DNA of 64,000 nucleotides from Dietzia timorensis (GCF_001659785.1 NZ_CP015961.1:1302001-1366000), one strand, 5' to 3'; shown: positions 38,910 to 47,844, counted from the stretch's first letter. The notes: generated by a model not told the origin, from the sequence alone. Program-made: numbers and translations.

Positions 38910-41024
38910 GTGAGCACTCCGGAAGAACATCGCCAGAACGCACCTCAGGACCGCAATCCTCGTATGACGGCGGGCACCGCAGCCCTCCTGGAGCCCTCCG
39001 CGCTCCCGTACGGATTACCGGATTTCGCGGCGTTCACCGATGCCGATGTGGAACCGGCTGCCCGTGCGGCGATGGACGACCACAACGCGGAGATCGCCGC
39101 CATCATCACCAATCCGGATCCGCCGACCGTGGACAACACCCCGGTCGCCCTCGAGCTCTCCGGACAAGCGCTGAACCGAGTGCTCTCGACGTTCTACAAC
39201 CTCGTCGGTCCCGATGCGACTGTGGAACGTCAGGACATCGACCGCCGCCTGTCGCCGCTTCTCGCACAGCACTTCGCAGCGATCTGGCTGGACACCGAGC
39301 TGTTCGCCCGCGTTCGCGCCGTCGCCGAGCAGATCGACGCAGGGAGTGTCGAGGTCGACGACGAGACCCGCCGGCTCGTCGAGAAGCAGATGCGGGACTT
39401 CACCCGGCGCGGCGCTGCGGCCGATGGCTCGGCCCGCGGGCGCATCGCGGAGATCGACGAGCGTCTCGCAGAACTCACCACCGCCTTCGGGGAGAACGTG
39501 CTGCGCCCGACCGCGGATCTCGCGGTCCACGTCACGGACGAAACAGAGCTCGCAGGGCTCGACGAGGCGACGGTGTCCTCACTCGCGGCCAACGCCCAGG
39601 AGGCGGGCCGCAGCGGCTGGCTGATCCCGCTGGGGCTACCCACGGTGCAGCCCTTGTCGGCGCAGCTCACCAACGCTGGTCTGCGAGCTCGACTCATGGC
39701 TGCGTCATTGCAGCGCGGCCGCACCGTCGGCGCCGACAACACTCCCTTGGTGCTGGAGATCGCAACGCTGCGCGCCGAACGCGCGGAGCTTCTCGGCTAC
39801 GCCTGCCACGCCGACTATGTGTTGGAAGAGGAAACCGCAAAAACGGCCGAAGCTGCCCGCGGACTTCTCGAAAGCGTCGCGGACGCCGCCATCACCAACG
39901 CTCGTCACGAGGCAAAGGACATGCTCGGAGGGGACGAGGAAACCCCGCTGAGCCCCGCGGACTGGGCACATTTCGCCGAGAGGCTGCGCGCCGAACGGTT
40001 CTCCGTCGAGGACGCGGCCGTTCGCCCGTACTTCGAGCTAGACACCGTGCTCCGCGATGGCGTCATGTACGCCGCGAGCACGCTATACGGACTCGAGTTC
40101 ACCCACCGAGCCGATCTCGCCGGCTACCTGCCGGACGTGCAGGTGTGGGAGGTTCGCCGTCCTGCCGACGACGACCCCGAGACCGGGCTCATCCTGCTCG
40201 ACTACTACGCCCGCCCGACCAAGCGAGGAGGGGCGTGGATGAGCTCGTTCACCGATCAGTCCACCGCCCTGGGAACCAAGCCCGTCGTCGTCAACGTGAT
40301 GAACCTTGCCAAGCCCGCCGCGGACGCGCCTACCCTCCTTACCCGCGACGAGGTGACGACGATGTTCCACGAGTTCGGCCACGCGCTCCACGGTCTCCTG
40401 TCGCAGGTACGCTATCCGACGTTCTCGGGGACCAACGTCCCGCGTGACTTCGTCGAGTTTCCTTCCCAAGTCAACGAGATGTGGGCAGACGAATCCGAGG
40501 TGCTTTCTCGTTTCGCCCACCACGTCGGCTCCGGCTCGCCGATCCCTCAGGATCTCGTCGCCCGGCTACGTGAGGCCGAGAAGTTCGGGCAGGGTCAGGC
40601 CACCGTCGAATATCTCGGTGCCGCGCTCATCGACCTGGCGTGGCATTCACTCTCGCTGGAACAGGCACGAGCTACCGATGACGTCGACGTATTCGAATCA
40701 CAGGTCCTCGCATCCGCGGGGCTCGACGTCGAGGGGATTGAACCGAGGTACCGCTCCCGCTACTTCCAGCACATCTTCGCCGGCGGTTACTCGGCGGCGT
40801 ACTACTCGTACTTCTGGGCAGAAGTGCTCGACGCCGACGCCGCGGACTGGTTCCGTTCGGGCGGCGGATTGCGGGCCGAACTCGGCGAGCAGTTGCGCAC
40901 CGCGGTGCTCTCGCGCGGCGGGGCCATCGACTTCGACGAGGCCTACCGTGCCTTTCGGGGCGCGGATCCCGACCCTGCTCCGCTGCTGCGCCGCAGGGGA
41001 TTGGAGAGCTCGGCCGTCCGATAG
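38910..41024 (+). CDS. M3 family metallopeptidase (oligopeptidase A/Dcp type)
   Basis: This 704-aa zinc peptidase degrades oligopeptides in the cytoplasm. The catalytic motif HEFGHALHGLL lies near residue 488 (TTMFHEFGHALHG), with the downstream Glu region FVEFPSQVNEMWADESEV. The whole M3 fold is present (LILLDYYARPTKRGGAWMSS; AGGYSAAYYSYFWAEVLD). TAAGAT at 38898-38903 lies 6 nt before the GTG, so a leaderless start is inferred; no ribosome site is visible. The subfamily (peptidyl-dipeptidase Dcp) is favoured by length and by the C-terminal region. Confidence 0.93.
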   Translation: MSTPEEHRQNAPQDRNPRMTAGTAALLEPSALPYGLPDFAAFTDADVEPAARAAMDDHNAEIAAIITNPDPPTVDNTPVALELSGQALNRVLSTFYNLVGPDATVERQDIDRRLSPLLAQHFAAIWLDTELFARVRAVAEQIDAGSVEVDDETRRLVEKQMRDFTRRGAAADGSARGRIAEIDERLAELTTAFGENVLRPTADLAVHVTDETELAGLDEATVSSLAANAQEAGRSGWLIPLGLPTVQPLSAQLTNAGLRARLMAASLQRGRTVGADNTPLVLEIATLRAERAELLGYACHADYVLEEETAKTAEAARGLLESVADAAITNARHEAKDMLGGDEETPLSPADWAHFAERLRAERFSVEDAAVRPYFELDTVLRDGVMYAASTLYGLEFTHRADLAGYLPDVQVWEVRRPADDDPETGLILLDYYARPTKRGGAWMSSFTDQSTALGTKPVVVNVMNLAKPAADAPTLLTRDEVTTMFHEFGHALHGLLSQVRYPTFSGTNVPRDFVEFPSQVNEMWADESEVLSRFAHHVGSGSPIPQDLVARLREAEKFGQGQATVEYLGAALIDLAWHSLSLEQARATDDVDVFESQVLASAGLDVEGIEPRYRSRYFQHIFAGGYSAAYYSYFWAEVLDADAADWFRSGGGLRAELGEQLRTAVLSRGGAIDFDEAYRAFRGADPDPAPLLRRRGLESSAVR

Positions 41025-41033
41025 GGTAGGGGC

Positions 41034-41246
41034 ATGGAATCGCCACTGCAGGTGTGGGACAGCGTCGAACTGTGGTTGTCGACGTTGCCTTTCCCGCCGC
41101 AGGTGGCGATCCTCGTTGCGGTGCTCGTCCCGCTGTCGTTCGTGATCGCCCGCGTCCTCATCGTCGTCACCGACGCATTCGTGAGTCCGCGTCTGGTCGA
41201 TGTGATTCGTGGCCGCGACGAGGCCGCGGAGGAGGAATTGGAATAG
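41034..41246 (+). CDS. Small membrane protein (70 aa)
   Basis: This unrecognised small protein has one strong transmembrane helix, residues ~22-46 (PPQVAILVAVLVPLSFVIAR followed by VLIVVTD), then a basic turn (VSPRLVDVIRGRDEA) and a Glu-rich C-terminus (EEELE). TAGGGT at 41022-41027, which includes the stop of the M3 peptidase gene, lies 6 nt before the ATG, so the gene is probably leaderless and has its own promoter. The 27-residue gene follows with no gap, and the wax synthase gene 224 bp later. Confidence 0.65.
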   Translation: MESPLQVWDSVELWLSTLPFPPQVAILVAVLVPLSFVIARVLIVVTDAFVSPRLVDVIRGRDEAAEEELE

Positions 41247-41330
41247 ATGCCGAAGTCTCGCGTGCAACAGGCCCTCATCGGGCTCATCGTGTTGATAGTT
41301 ATCGTGTGGGTGCTGACCCAGATTTTCTGA
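41247..41330 (+). CDS. Tiny transmembrane protein (27 aa)
   Basis: The ATG directly follows the stop of the 70-aa gene. The 27 residues are a basic N-terminus (MPKSRVQQ) and one hydrophobic helix (ALIGLIVLIVIVWVLTQIF). GGAGGA inside the end of the preceding gene, about 13 nt upstream, could serve as ribosome site. The composition of a single transmembrane span with positive N-terminus is what small regulatory membrane proteins look like. It is too short for usual gene finders and may be missed in annotation. Confidence 0.5.
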   Translation: MPKSRVQQALIGLIVLIVIVWVLTQIF

Positions 41331-41470
41331 TGCCGTCTTGCGTTCCGGCGGGGTCTGACTGACCCCCTCCAGGGGTGCATTCGAGACGATCTTCACGGGC
41401 CACCGAGAACGGCGAACGACAATTCGGCAAAGGCCGTTAAGCGACAAAACTTCTGCTTTACACTGTCAGC

Positions 41471-43033
41471 ATGCAGCGACTCAGCGGACTGGACGCGAGC
41501 TTTCTCTACTTCGAGACCCCCTCGCAGCTTTTGCATGTCACCGTACTGATCAAGGTGGACCCGTCGAGCGTCCCCGGGGGGTACGACTTCGAGAAATTCA
41601 AGACAGAGCTCGATCGGCGAATCAAGTACATGCCGCCGCTTCGCCGAAAGTTGCAGGACTCGATCCTCAACCTCGACCATCCGGTGTGGGTCGAGGCCAA
41701 GGATTTCGATATCGACAAGCACGTGCACAGAATCGCAGTGCCCAGCCCCGGAGGGGAGAAAGAACTCGGGGAACTCGCCGCGCACTTCGCCGGCATCGCG
41801 CTCGATCGGAAATCGCCGCTGTGGGAAATCTGGATCATGGAAGGCCTCGAGGGCGGCGAGATCGGTGTGCTGGTGAAGATGCACCATTCGACGGTGGACG
41901 GGGTCTCCGGCGCCAACTTCATCACCCAGCTGTGTTCGTTGACTCCTGAAAGCGACCTGCTGGAGGAGAAGAATCTCGAGGTCAACGCAGGCGGGTACGG
42001 CGCGGTGGAGGTGCTCCTAGGTGGCGCCATGTCGACGGCGGCCAAGCCGTTCCGATTCATGTCCCTGCTCCCGCACACCGTCGGGCTGCTGCCCAAGTGG
42101 ATCATGCGGGCGCGCAAAGGCGAGGCGATGCCCGCCCCGTTCTCGGCTCCACGCACACGGTTCAATAAGACGATCACCGGCCACCGCACCATCGCATTCG
42201 GTGCCACCGAGCTCGACCGAATCAAGAGGGTGAAGCGGACATTCGGCTGCACGGTGAACGACATCGTGCTCACCCTGGCCGCCTCCGCCATGCGCAAATA
42301 TCTGATCTCCAAGGACGAGTTACCCAGTAATTCGTTGGTCGCCATGGTGCCGATGTCCGTGCACGGCATGTCCAACAGGCCCGGTACCAACCATGTGTCC
42401 GGGATGTTCATGTCCTTGGCCACGGCGCAGGAAGACCCCATCAAGCGGCTGCGGGTGATCGCGAAATCCACCGACGTCGCCAAGAAGCACAACGACACGA
42501 TCGACGCCGATCTCCTCACCGACTGGGCCCAGTTCGCGGCCCCGTCGGTATTCGGCGCGGCCGTGCGAACCTATTCGAAACTCCGCCTCGCCGAGAAGCA
42601 CCCGACGGTACACAATCTCGTCATCTCCAATGTTCCGGGGCCGGACTTTCCGCTGTACTTCCTCGGCGCAAAGATCACCGCGATGTATCCGATGGGGCCG
42701 GTGTTCCACGGTGCCGGGCTCAACCTGACCGTCGTCTCCATGGACGGCACCCTCTACTCCGGATTCATCGGATGCCGGGAGATGGAAGCCGATCTCTGGC
42801 CGCTTATCGACTTCATGGAAGAGGCTCTCCAGGAATACGAAGAACTCGCCGCCAGGTACGAGAAGGCCAATGACGGCGACGGGGAGGAGGCCGAGCAGAT
42901 CGACTCCGAGGAGGAACTGGACCAGCTCGACTACTCCGAAGAGTCTCCCGACGAAAGCGTCAAGGACATGGGCTCTGCGCTCGGCGACCTCGCGGAGAAC
43001 GCTGCGAAGCAGAAACTCCGCACCAGACGATAG
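41471..43033 (+). CDS. Wax ester synthase/acyl-CoA:diacylglycerol acyltransferase
   Basis: This WS/DGAT enzyme makes storage triacylglycerols or wax esters, a hallmark of mycolic-acid actinomycetes. The 520-aa product has the family opening RLSGLDASFLYFETP, the catalytic HHxxxDG in KMHHSTVDGVSG near residue 140, LPSNSLVAMVPMSV, and the NVPGPDFPLYFLG motif followed by PMGPVFHGAGLNLTV. The last 60 residues form an acidic tail (EEAEQIDSEEELDQLDYSEE). TACACT at 41459-41464 lies 6 nt before the ATG, giving a probable leaderless start. Confidence 0.95.
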   Translation: MQRLSGLDASFLYFETPSQLLHVTVLIKVDPSSVPGGYDFEKFKTELDRRIKYMPPLRRKLQDSILNLDHPVWVEAKDFDIDKHVHRIAVPSPGGEKELGELAAHFAGIALDRKSPLWEIWIMEGLEGGEIGVLVKMHHSTVDGVSGANFITQLCSLTPESDLLEEKNLEVNAGGYGAVEVLLGGAMSTAAKPFRFMSLLPHTVGLLPKWIMRARKGEAMPAPFSAPRTRFNKTITGHRTIAFGATELDRIKRVKRTFGCTVNDIVLTLAASAMRKYLISKDELPSNSLVAMVPMSVHGMSNRPGTNHVSGMFMSLATAQEDPIKRLRVIAKSTDVAKKHNDTIDADLLTDWAQFAAPSVFGAAVRTYSKLRLAEKHPTVHNLVISNVPGPDFPLYFLGAKITAMYPMGPVFHGAGLNLTVVSMDGTLYSGFIGCREMEADLWPLIDFMEEALQEYEELAARYEKANDGDGEEAEQIDSEEELDQLDYSEESPDESVKDMGSALGDLAENAAKQKLRTRR

Positions 43034-43068
43034 GGGACTGCCCACACATCTGGCCTACACTGCGAGGC

Positions 43069-44313
43069 GTGACGGAATCGACAGCGCAGCGTTCGGGCGC
43101 CGAACCCCAGGACTCCACGGAGACGGATTTCTCTCTGCACATCCCGGATTCGATTGCCGAACCGTTCGGCGTCTACGTGCACGTACCGTTCTGTTCTACG
43201 CGCTGCGGCTATTGCGATTTCAATACCTATACCGCCGGAGAGCTCGGGTCTTCGGCGTCGCCGGAATCCTGGTCGGAAGCGATTCGCGCGGAGATCCGCG
43301 AGGCCGCACACCGGCTCGGGGCCCGGCTCGGACGCCCGCCGTCAGTGCAGACGATCTTTTTCGGCGGAGGAACGCCGAGTCTCGTGGGCGCGGCGATGCT
43401 CAATGGCGTTCTCGCCGAGATCCGTGAGAATTTCGTTCTCGCCGCGGACGCGGAGGTGACCACCGAATCCAACCCCGAATCGGTGTCCCCGGCGTTCTTC
43501 GAGGCGCTGCTTCGTGGCGGGTTCACACGTATTTCCCTGGGAATGCAGTCGACGTCCTCGCGGGTGCTGCAGATTCTCGACAGGGCCCACACGCCCGGGC
43601 GAGCGCTCGACGCCGCGCGCGAGGCCTTGGATGCGGGCTTCGCGCACGTCAATCTCGACGTCATCTATGGGACCCCCGGCGAGACGGACGCCGATTTGGC
43701 GAGGACGCTCGACGACGCTCTGGGAACCGGGATAGACCACGTATCGGCGTACTCGCTCATCGTCGAGGACGGAACCGCGCTGGCCAGAAAGGTGCGGCGC
43801 GGCGAGATAGCGACCCCTGTCGACGACGTGTTCGCGCGCCGCTACGAGATGGTCGCCGCCACGATGGCGGATGCCGGATTCGACTGGTACGAGGTATCGA
43901 ACTGGGCGCGTGGTGAGGCGGCACAGTGCCGCCACAACCTCGGCTACTGGCGTGATGGCGACTGGTGGGGTTTCGGGCCCGGCGCACACGGGCACCTTTC
44001 AGGGCAGCGGTGGTGGAACATCAAGCACCCGGCCCGCTACGCCGCGGCCAGCGGTCCGGGCCTTCTGCCGATCGCCGGTGGTGAGACGCTGGATGACGGC
44101 GGACGCCACATCGAGCAGGTCATGCTGCGCCTGCGCCTCGCGGAGGGCGTTCCCGCGCGCATGCTGTCCGCCGACGAGCGGGCGCGGCTCGCTCCGTGGA
44201 TCGACCGGGGGCTCGCCGTCGTCGACGAAGGCGGGGACGAGATGCGCTACCGGGTCACCGACGCTGGGCGGCTCATGGCGGACGGGATCGTCCGCGACAT
44301 CATCGAGCTCTGA
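43069..44313 (+). CDS. hemW: HemW-type radical SAM protein (CPO-III-like)
   Basis: HemW is a heme chaperone related to oxygen-independent coproporphyrinogen III oxidase. The 414-aa protein has the radical SAM Cys motif as VHVPFCSTRCGYCDFNTYT near residue 42 (C-x3-C-x2-C), QTIFFGGGTPSLVG, TTESNPESV, GMQSTSSRVLQILDR and the C-terminal HemN_C domain. It is placed as in mycobacteria between wax/lepA genes and hrcA. TACACT at 43056-43061 lies 7 nt before the GTG, with no Shine-Dalgarno, so a leaderless mRNA is likely. Coproporphyrinogen oxidase activity is not claimed. Confidence 0.93.
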   Translation: MTESTAQRSGAEPQDSTETDFSLHIPDSIAEPFGVYVHVPFCSTRCGYCDFNTYTAGELGSSASPESWSEAIRAEIREAAHRLGARLGRPPSVQTIFFGGGTPSLVGAAMLNGVLAEIRENFVLAADAEVTTESNPESVSPAFFEALLRGGFTRISLGMQSTSSRVLQILDRAHTPGRALDAAREALDAGFAHVNLDVIYGTPGETDADLARTLDDALGTGIDHVSAYSLIVEDGTALARKVRRGEIATPVDDVFARRYEMVAATMADAGFDWYEVSNWARGEAAQCRHNLGYWRDGDWWGFGPGAHGHLSGQRWWNIKHPARYAAASGPGLLPIAGGETLDDGGRHIEQVMLRLRLAEGVPARMLSADERARLAPWIDRGLAVVDEGGDEMRYRVTDAGRLMADGIVRDIIEL

Positions 44314-44337
44314 CGCGGGAGGCCTCTGACGCAGGGG

Positions 44338-44817
44338 TTATTCGTTGTGTGCTGCGACGGGCTTGGCTCCGGGCCCCGTGGACGTGACGGCCTCGCGCGG
44401 GGACGACAGGCGGTGTCCATTCGAACAACGGATCTCGACGTCGATGGGCGCACCGCAGTCGGCGTGCGCGATCTCGATCGCCGGGCCGGCGGGGTCGGGG
44501 CGGTGGGTATCGCCCCAGCTGAGCAACGCGATGATGACGGTGTAGAGGTCTCGGCCGCTCGCGGTGAGTCGGTACTCCTTGCGTCTGCGGTAGCCGGCCT
44601 GCCGGTATTCGGCGGTCTCCAGGATTCCTTCGTCGACGAGCTTTCGAAGGCGCGAGGAGAGCACCGAATCGGACACCCCGATGTGGTCGCGCATCTGGTC
44701 GAACTTCCGGACGCCATGGAATGCCTCGCGGATGACCTGGATGGTCCACTTATCGCCGATCACATCGAGGGTGCGTTGGACGGAGCAGTTCTCCGTCGAT
44801 TGTTCGAGCCAGTCCAT
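44338..44817 (-). CDS. HxlR-family transcriptional regulator
   Basis: This 159-aa winged-helix regulator has the usual N-terminal HxlR motif: NCSVQRTLDVIGDKWTIQVI, in which the single conserved Cys often senses electrophiles or oxidants, followed by VRKFDQMRDHIGVSDSVLSS and RKEYRLTASGRDLYTVI. A C-terminal extension of about 50 residues adds two more Cys (HADCGAPIDVEIRCSNGH), possibly a small zinc or redox site. It is divergent from a PaaI thioesterase with 101 bp between starts, which holds a strong promoter and clustered CTAG motifs. Confidence 0.9.
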   Translation of the reverse strand: MDWLEQSTENCSVQRTLDVIGDKWTIQVIREAFHGVRKFDQMRDHIGVSDSVLSSRLRKLVDEGILETAEYRQAGYRRRKEYRLTASGRDLYTVIIALLSWGDTHRPDPAGPAIEIAHADCGAPIDVEIRCSNGHRLSSPREAVTSTGPGAKPVAAHNE

Positions 44818-44837
44818 TCGAGAATTCTCCTAAGCGA

Positions 44838-44878
44838 TTGACGTCGGCCGCAACCTCGTCTAGCTTCTAGATTACTAG
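44838..44878 (+). promoter_or_regulatory. Promoter with CTAG-cluster operator upstream of the thioesterase
   Basis: TTGACG at 44838-44843, a 17-bp spacer, and TAGCTT at 44861-44866 fit a sigma-A promoter for the thioesterase gene. Three CTAG tetramers (starting 44860, 44867, 44875) overlap and follow the -10 box, where a bound HxlR dimer would block polymerase. Inferred operator. Confidence 0.6.
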
Positions 44879-44918
44879 CCAGCCGTGTTTGAAGCCACCT
44901 CGACGAAAAGGAACTCCC

Positions 44919-45359
44919 GTGTCGAACTCTGAATCGCTTTCGCCCACTCCCATGCCCGATGTGTCACTCGAGGCCTCGAGCAGATTCGTCGCCGCGTCCG
45001 GTTTCGTCGTCGACGAGGTGGCCGAGACGAGCGTGCGTGGCCACGTCGAACTCGGCCCCGAACACCACACCCCGTGGGGAGTCGTGCACGGCGGCGTCTA
45101 CGCGACGATCATCGAATCGGCCGCAAGCATCGGGGCCAGCTACGCGGTGCGAGAACGGGGAGAATTCTCCGTCGGGCTGCACAACGGAACCGACTTCATC
45201 CGCCCGGCCACCGCCGGCTCTGCACACGTAGAGGCCACGGCGCTGCACCAGGGCAAGGGGCAGCAGCTGTGGGACGTTGTCATCTCCGCGGCCGAGTCCG
45301 GGAAGACGATCGCGCGCGGCCAGGTCAGGCTGCAGAACGTGCCCGCTCCGTCCGCTTGA
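44919..45359 (+). CDS. PaaI-family hotdog thioesterase
   Basis: This 146-aa PaaI-type acyl-CoA thioesterase has the hotdog-fold motif VVHGGVYATIIESAAS, preceded by HVELGPEHHTPWG and followed by HNGTDFIRPAT. PaaI enzymes hydrolyse phenylacetyl-, hydroxybenzoyl- or other acyl-CoAs; the substrate is unknown. The GTG start at 44919 has AAAGGA about 7 nt upstream. It is divergent from the HxlR regulator, which probably controls it, and is followed after 118 bp by a second PaaI-like gene. Confidence 0.85.
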   Translation: MSNSESLSPTPMPDVSLEASSRFVAASGFVVDEVAETSVRGHVELGPEHHTPWGVVHGGVYATIIESAASIGASYAVRERGEFSVGLHNGTDFIRPATAGSAHVEATALHQGKGQQLWDVVISAAESGKTIARGQVRLQNVPAPSA

Positions 45360-45477
45360 GGCCGAACCGCGAGGAGGGCGTTGCCGAACGGCCCGCGTCG
45401 CGTGGCGCGATAATAAATAGTCGACGCGTCCTGGGCGGAGTGCTCGCCGCCGCCAGGGCCTAGCGGAAGGAGAGGGC

Positions 45478-45990
45478 ATGGCAGAGCACGAAACGGTCGT
45501 GAGATGGGACGACGGGAGCGACGTGGGCCCTGGAACCGACGAACTCAGCGGTCTCGATTACATGCGCAAAGTCGTCGCCGGAGAACTACCTGAATCGCCC
45601 ATGAGTTCACACGCAGCGCTTCACGTGGTTTCCGCGGGCCCTGGCGAGGTATCCGTGCGGTGCAGCCCGGACGAGTCGCATTTCAACCGGATCGGCTCCG
45701 TGCACGGCGGGCTCATGTGCACATTGCTCGATTCCGCGCTCGGCGGGGCCGTCCACACGACCGTCCCCGCGGGAACCGGGTTCACCTCGATCGACATCAA
45801 CGTCAGTTATCTCCGCGCGGTGTTTCCCGAGAACGCCCCGCTCCTGTGCAATGCTCGGGTAACCAAGCCCGGTCGGCGAGTGGCATTCGCCGAGGGCGAG
45901 GTCGTCGACGCCCGCGGTAAAACGGTCGCGACGGCCACGAGCACTTTCCTCGTGTTCGCCTTGGAAGATCGGCCCAGGCGTAGGGGCTGA
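45478..45990 (+). CDS. PaaI-family hotdog thioesterase (second copy)
   Basis: This 170-aa thioesterase has the motif GSVHGGLMCTLLDSALGGAV near residue 75 and TSIDINVSYLRAVFPENAP after it, with an N-terminal extension of about 30 residues (LDYMRKVVAGELPESPMSSH) of the kind found in PaaI proteins of actinobacteria. It differs clearly in sequence from the first copy, so it is not a recent duplicate. GAAGGAGAGGGC lies directly before the ATG. An AT-rich stretch at 45411-45421 (TAATAAATAG) in the preceding gap may be a separate promoter. Confidence 0.85.
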   Translation: MAEHETVVRWDDGSDVGPGTDELSGLDYMRKVVAGELPESPMSSHAALHVVSAGPGEVSVRCSPDESHFNRIGSVHGGLMCTLLDSALGGAVHTTVPAGTGFTSIDINVSYLRAVFPENAPLLCNARVTKPGRRVAFAEGEVVDARGKTVATATSTFLVFALEDRPRRRG

Positions 45991-46030
45991 CGGGCGCACC
46001 CCGACCCGTAGATCTGCGCGGCGCTACAAC

Positions 46031-46567
46031 CTACAACGCGGCGATGATCTTCTCTACGGTGTTCCAGTTGCGCGTGGTGGCGACGATTCCACCGGCCGAC
46101 ATCAGCGTTTTATCCGTGGGTTTCAGCGCCTTCACCCCGTCGGGGGCCCACGAGTACATCTCACGTTCTGCTAGCGCATGCACGTTGGGCGAATAGTCTC
46201 CTGCGGCGATGTGCTCAGAGAGCTCGGTAGGCAGCGGCGCCGACAGGAATGTGACGAGATGGCGAGAGCCGTCATCGGCAATCTCGCCCAACGGGTTGTA
46301 CCCGGCGATTGCCCGCATCTGTTCGGCCGAGCGCGACAGGCACTCCACCTCGGTTCCGCTGGAGTGGAAGATCACGTCCCGCACGCGGTCCTCCGCCTCC
46401 GATACGGAAGCGCAGGGCGCCGTGACGACGATGTTCCCACTGGCCAAAATGGTGATGACGTCGGAGAAGCCTGCATTCGCCAGATCCGCCCGCAACGCCG
46501 GCATGGGAACCTTGTTGTGGCCTCCGACATTGATGCCGCGCGGAAACACGACGACTCGCTGGCTCAT
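46031..46567 (-). CDS. DUF1697 family protein
   Basis: This 178-aa protein belongs to the DUF1697 family: it opens SQRVVVFPRGINVGGHNKVP, with LRADLANAGFSDVITILASGN and RDVIFHSSGTEVECLSRSA, then GGIVATTRNWNTVEKI at the end, all typical of the family. The fold is ferredoxin-like and the function unknown. TAGACT at 46575-46580 (minus strand) lies 7 nt before the ATG, so a leaderless mRNA is likely. It is divergent from hrcA, with 105 bp between starts. The open frame above 46567 is a shadow of hrcA. Confidence 0.85.
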   Translation of the reverse strand: MSQRVVVFPRGINVGGHNKVPMPALRADLANAGFSDVITILASGNIVVTAPCASVSEAEDRVRDVIFHSSGTEVECLSRSAEQMRAIAGYNPLGEIADDGSRHLVTFLSAPLPTELSEHIAAGDYSPNVHALAEREMYSWAPDGVKALKPTDKTLMSAGGIVATTRNWNTVEKIIAAL

Positions 46568-46672
46568 GCCCGAAAGTCTAAGCCTCCTCGCGTCTTGGTG
46601 TAGGCGGACTAAACTGAGGCGGAGAGATAGACAGCAACGCGAATCGGAACGAATCAGGGGGAGGAGATTTCG

Positions 46673-47710
46673 ATGTCGGCAACGGAGGACCGCAGGGCAC
46701 AGGTACTGCGGGCTATCGTGGCCGATTACATCTCCTCGCAGGAACCCGTGGGCTCGAAGGCGCTCGTCGACCGCCACAATCTCGGCGTCTCCAGTGCGAC
46801 TATCCGCAACGACATGGCGGCACTCGAGGACGAGGGATTCATCACCCAACCTCATACCTCTTCCGGTCGCGTGCCCACGGAGAAGGGGTATCGGCAGTTC
46901 GTCGATGCAATTCATGAGCTCAAGCCGCTCTCCCGTGCCGAGACCCACGCCATCCAGAGCTTCCTCGAGGACGCCGTAGATCTCGATGATGTCCTGCGCC
47001 GCGCGGTGCGCTTGCTCGCCCAGCTGACGCAACAGGTCGCCGTCATCCAGTATCCGATTCTGGGGCAGGCGACCGTGCGCCATCTGGAGGTTGTCGATCT
47101 GACGCCGAGCAGGCTTCTGCTCGTGGTGATCACCGACACCGGGCGGGTGGAACAGCGTGTCGTGGACATGGGGCGTCCGGTCTCCGAGGACGACATCTCG
47201 GCGCTGCGCACACTGCTCGGTCAGGCGGTGTCCGGCAAACGCCTCGCCGATGCGAGCAGTGACCTCGCCGAGGCCGCCGCCGCCGCGCCGGATTACATCC
47301 GCACCGCGGCCGTGCAGGCCTCGTCGGTGCTCATCGAGACGCTCGTCGAGCAACCGGAGACGCGGCTCATGCTCGGCGGGACCGCGAACCTCACCCGCAA
47401 TGCCGCCAGCTTCGACGGTTCGCTACAGCGCGTCCTCGAGGCGCTCGAAGAACAGGTCATCTTGCTCAAGCTCCTGGCCGCATCGCGGGATCTGGCGGCC
47501 GGGCCGGGGCGTATCTCCGTGCAGATCGGCGAGGAGACCAAGGCCGAGGACCTGCGCGGAACGGCGGTAGTGGCGAGCCAGTACGGTCCGGAAGGGTCCG
47601 CGCTCGGGGGGATGGGGGTCCTCGGGCCGACGCGGATGGACTACCCGGGAACAATGGCCTCGGTTGCCGCTGTTGCCAGGTATGTGGGACAAATATTGTC
47701 CGAACGTTGA
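46673..47710 (+). CDS. hrcA: Heat-inducible transcription repressor HrcA
   Basis: HrcA represses chaperone genes through CIRCE operators and is released when GroE is busy. The 345-aa product has the N-terminal winged helix ([55 protein letters not shown]), a central sensory domain and the C-terminal [18 protein letters not shown] motif. GGAGGAG precedes the ATG. A TAAACT at 46610 may be its -10 box. No CIRCE sequence (TTAGCACTC-N9-GAGTGCTAA) is visible here. dnaJ2 follows as in mycobacteria. Confidence 0.96.
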   Translation: MSATEDRRAQVLRAIVADYISSQEPVGSKALVDRHNLGVSSATIRNDMAALEDEGFITQPHTSSGRVPTEKGYRQFVDAIHELKPLSRAETHAIQSFLEDAVDLDDVLRRAVRLLAQLTQQVAVIQYPILGQATVRHLEVVDLTPSRLLLVVITDTGRVEQRVVDMGRPVSEDDISALRTLLGQAVSGKRLADASSDLAEAAAAAPDYIRTAAVQASSVLIETLVEQPETRLMLGGTANLTRNAASFDGSLQRVLEALEEQVILLKLLAASRDLAAGPGRISVQIGEETKAEDLRGTAVVASQYGPEGSALGGMGVLGPTRMDYPGTMASVAAVARYVGQILSER

Positions 47711-47763
47711 TGACGAAACTTATTTAGACACAGACCAGGGTGAACCCGGGCGATACCGCGTGC

Positions 47764-47796
47764 CGGCAGGATCTGGGAATTAGGAATTTCCTGCCG
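47764..47796 (+). other. Hairpin between hrcA and dnaJ2
   Basis: CGGCAGGA and TCCTGCCG form an 8-bp stem over a 17-nt loop, about 10 bp upstream of a TATTGT (47806-47811) that could be the dnaJ2 -10 box. It could be an operator or an RNA element. There is no T-run, so a terminator is less likely. Confidence 0.45.
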
Positions 47797-47844
47797 CGAA
47801 ACTAGTATTGTTCCGGACCTTTCAACTGCAGGAGGACAGAGCGA

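Noticed and set aside
46673-47844. CIRCE operator for HrcA
   Set aside because: No match to the nine-base arms was found in or around hrcA and dnaJ2.
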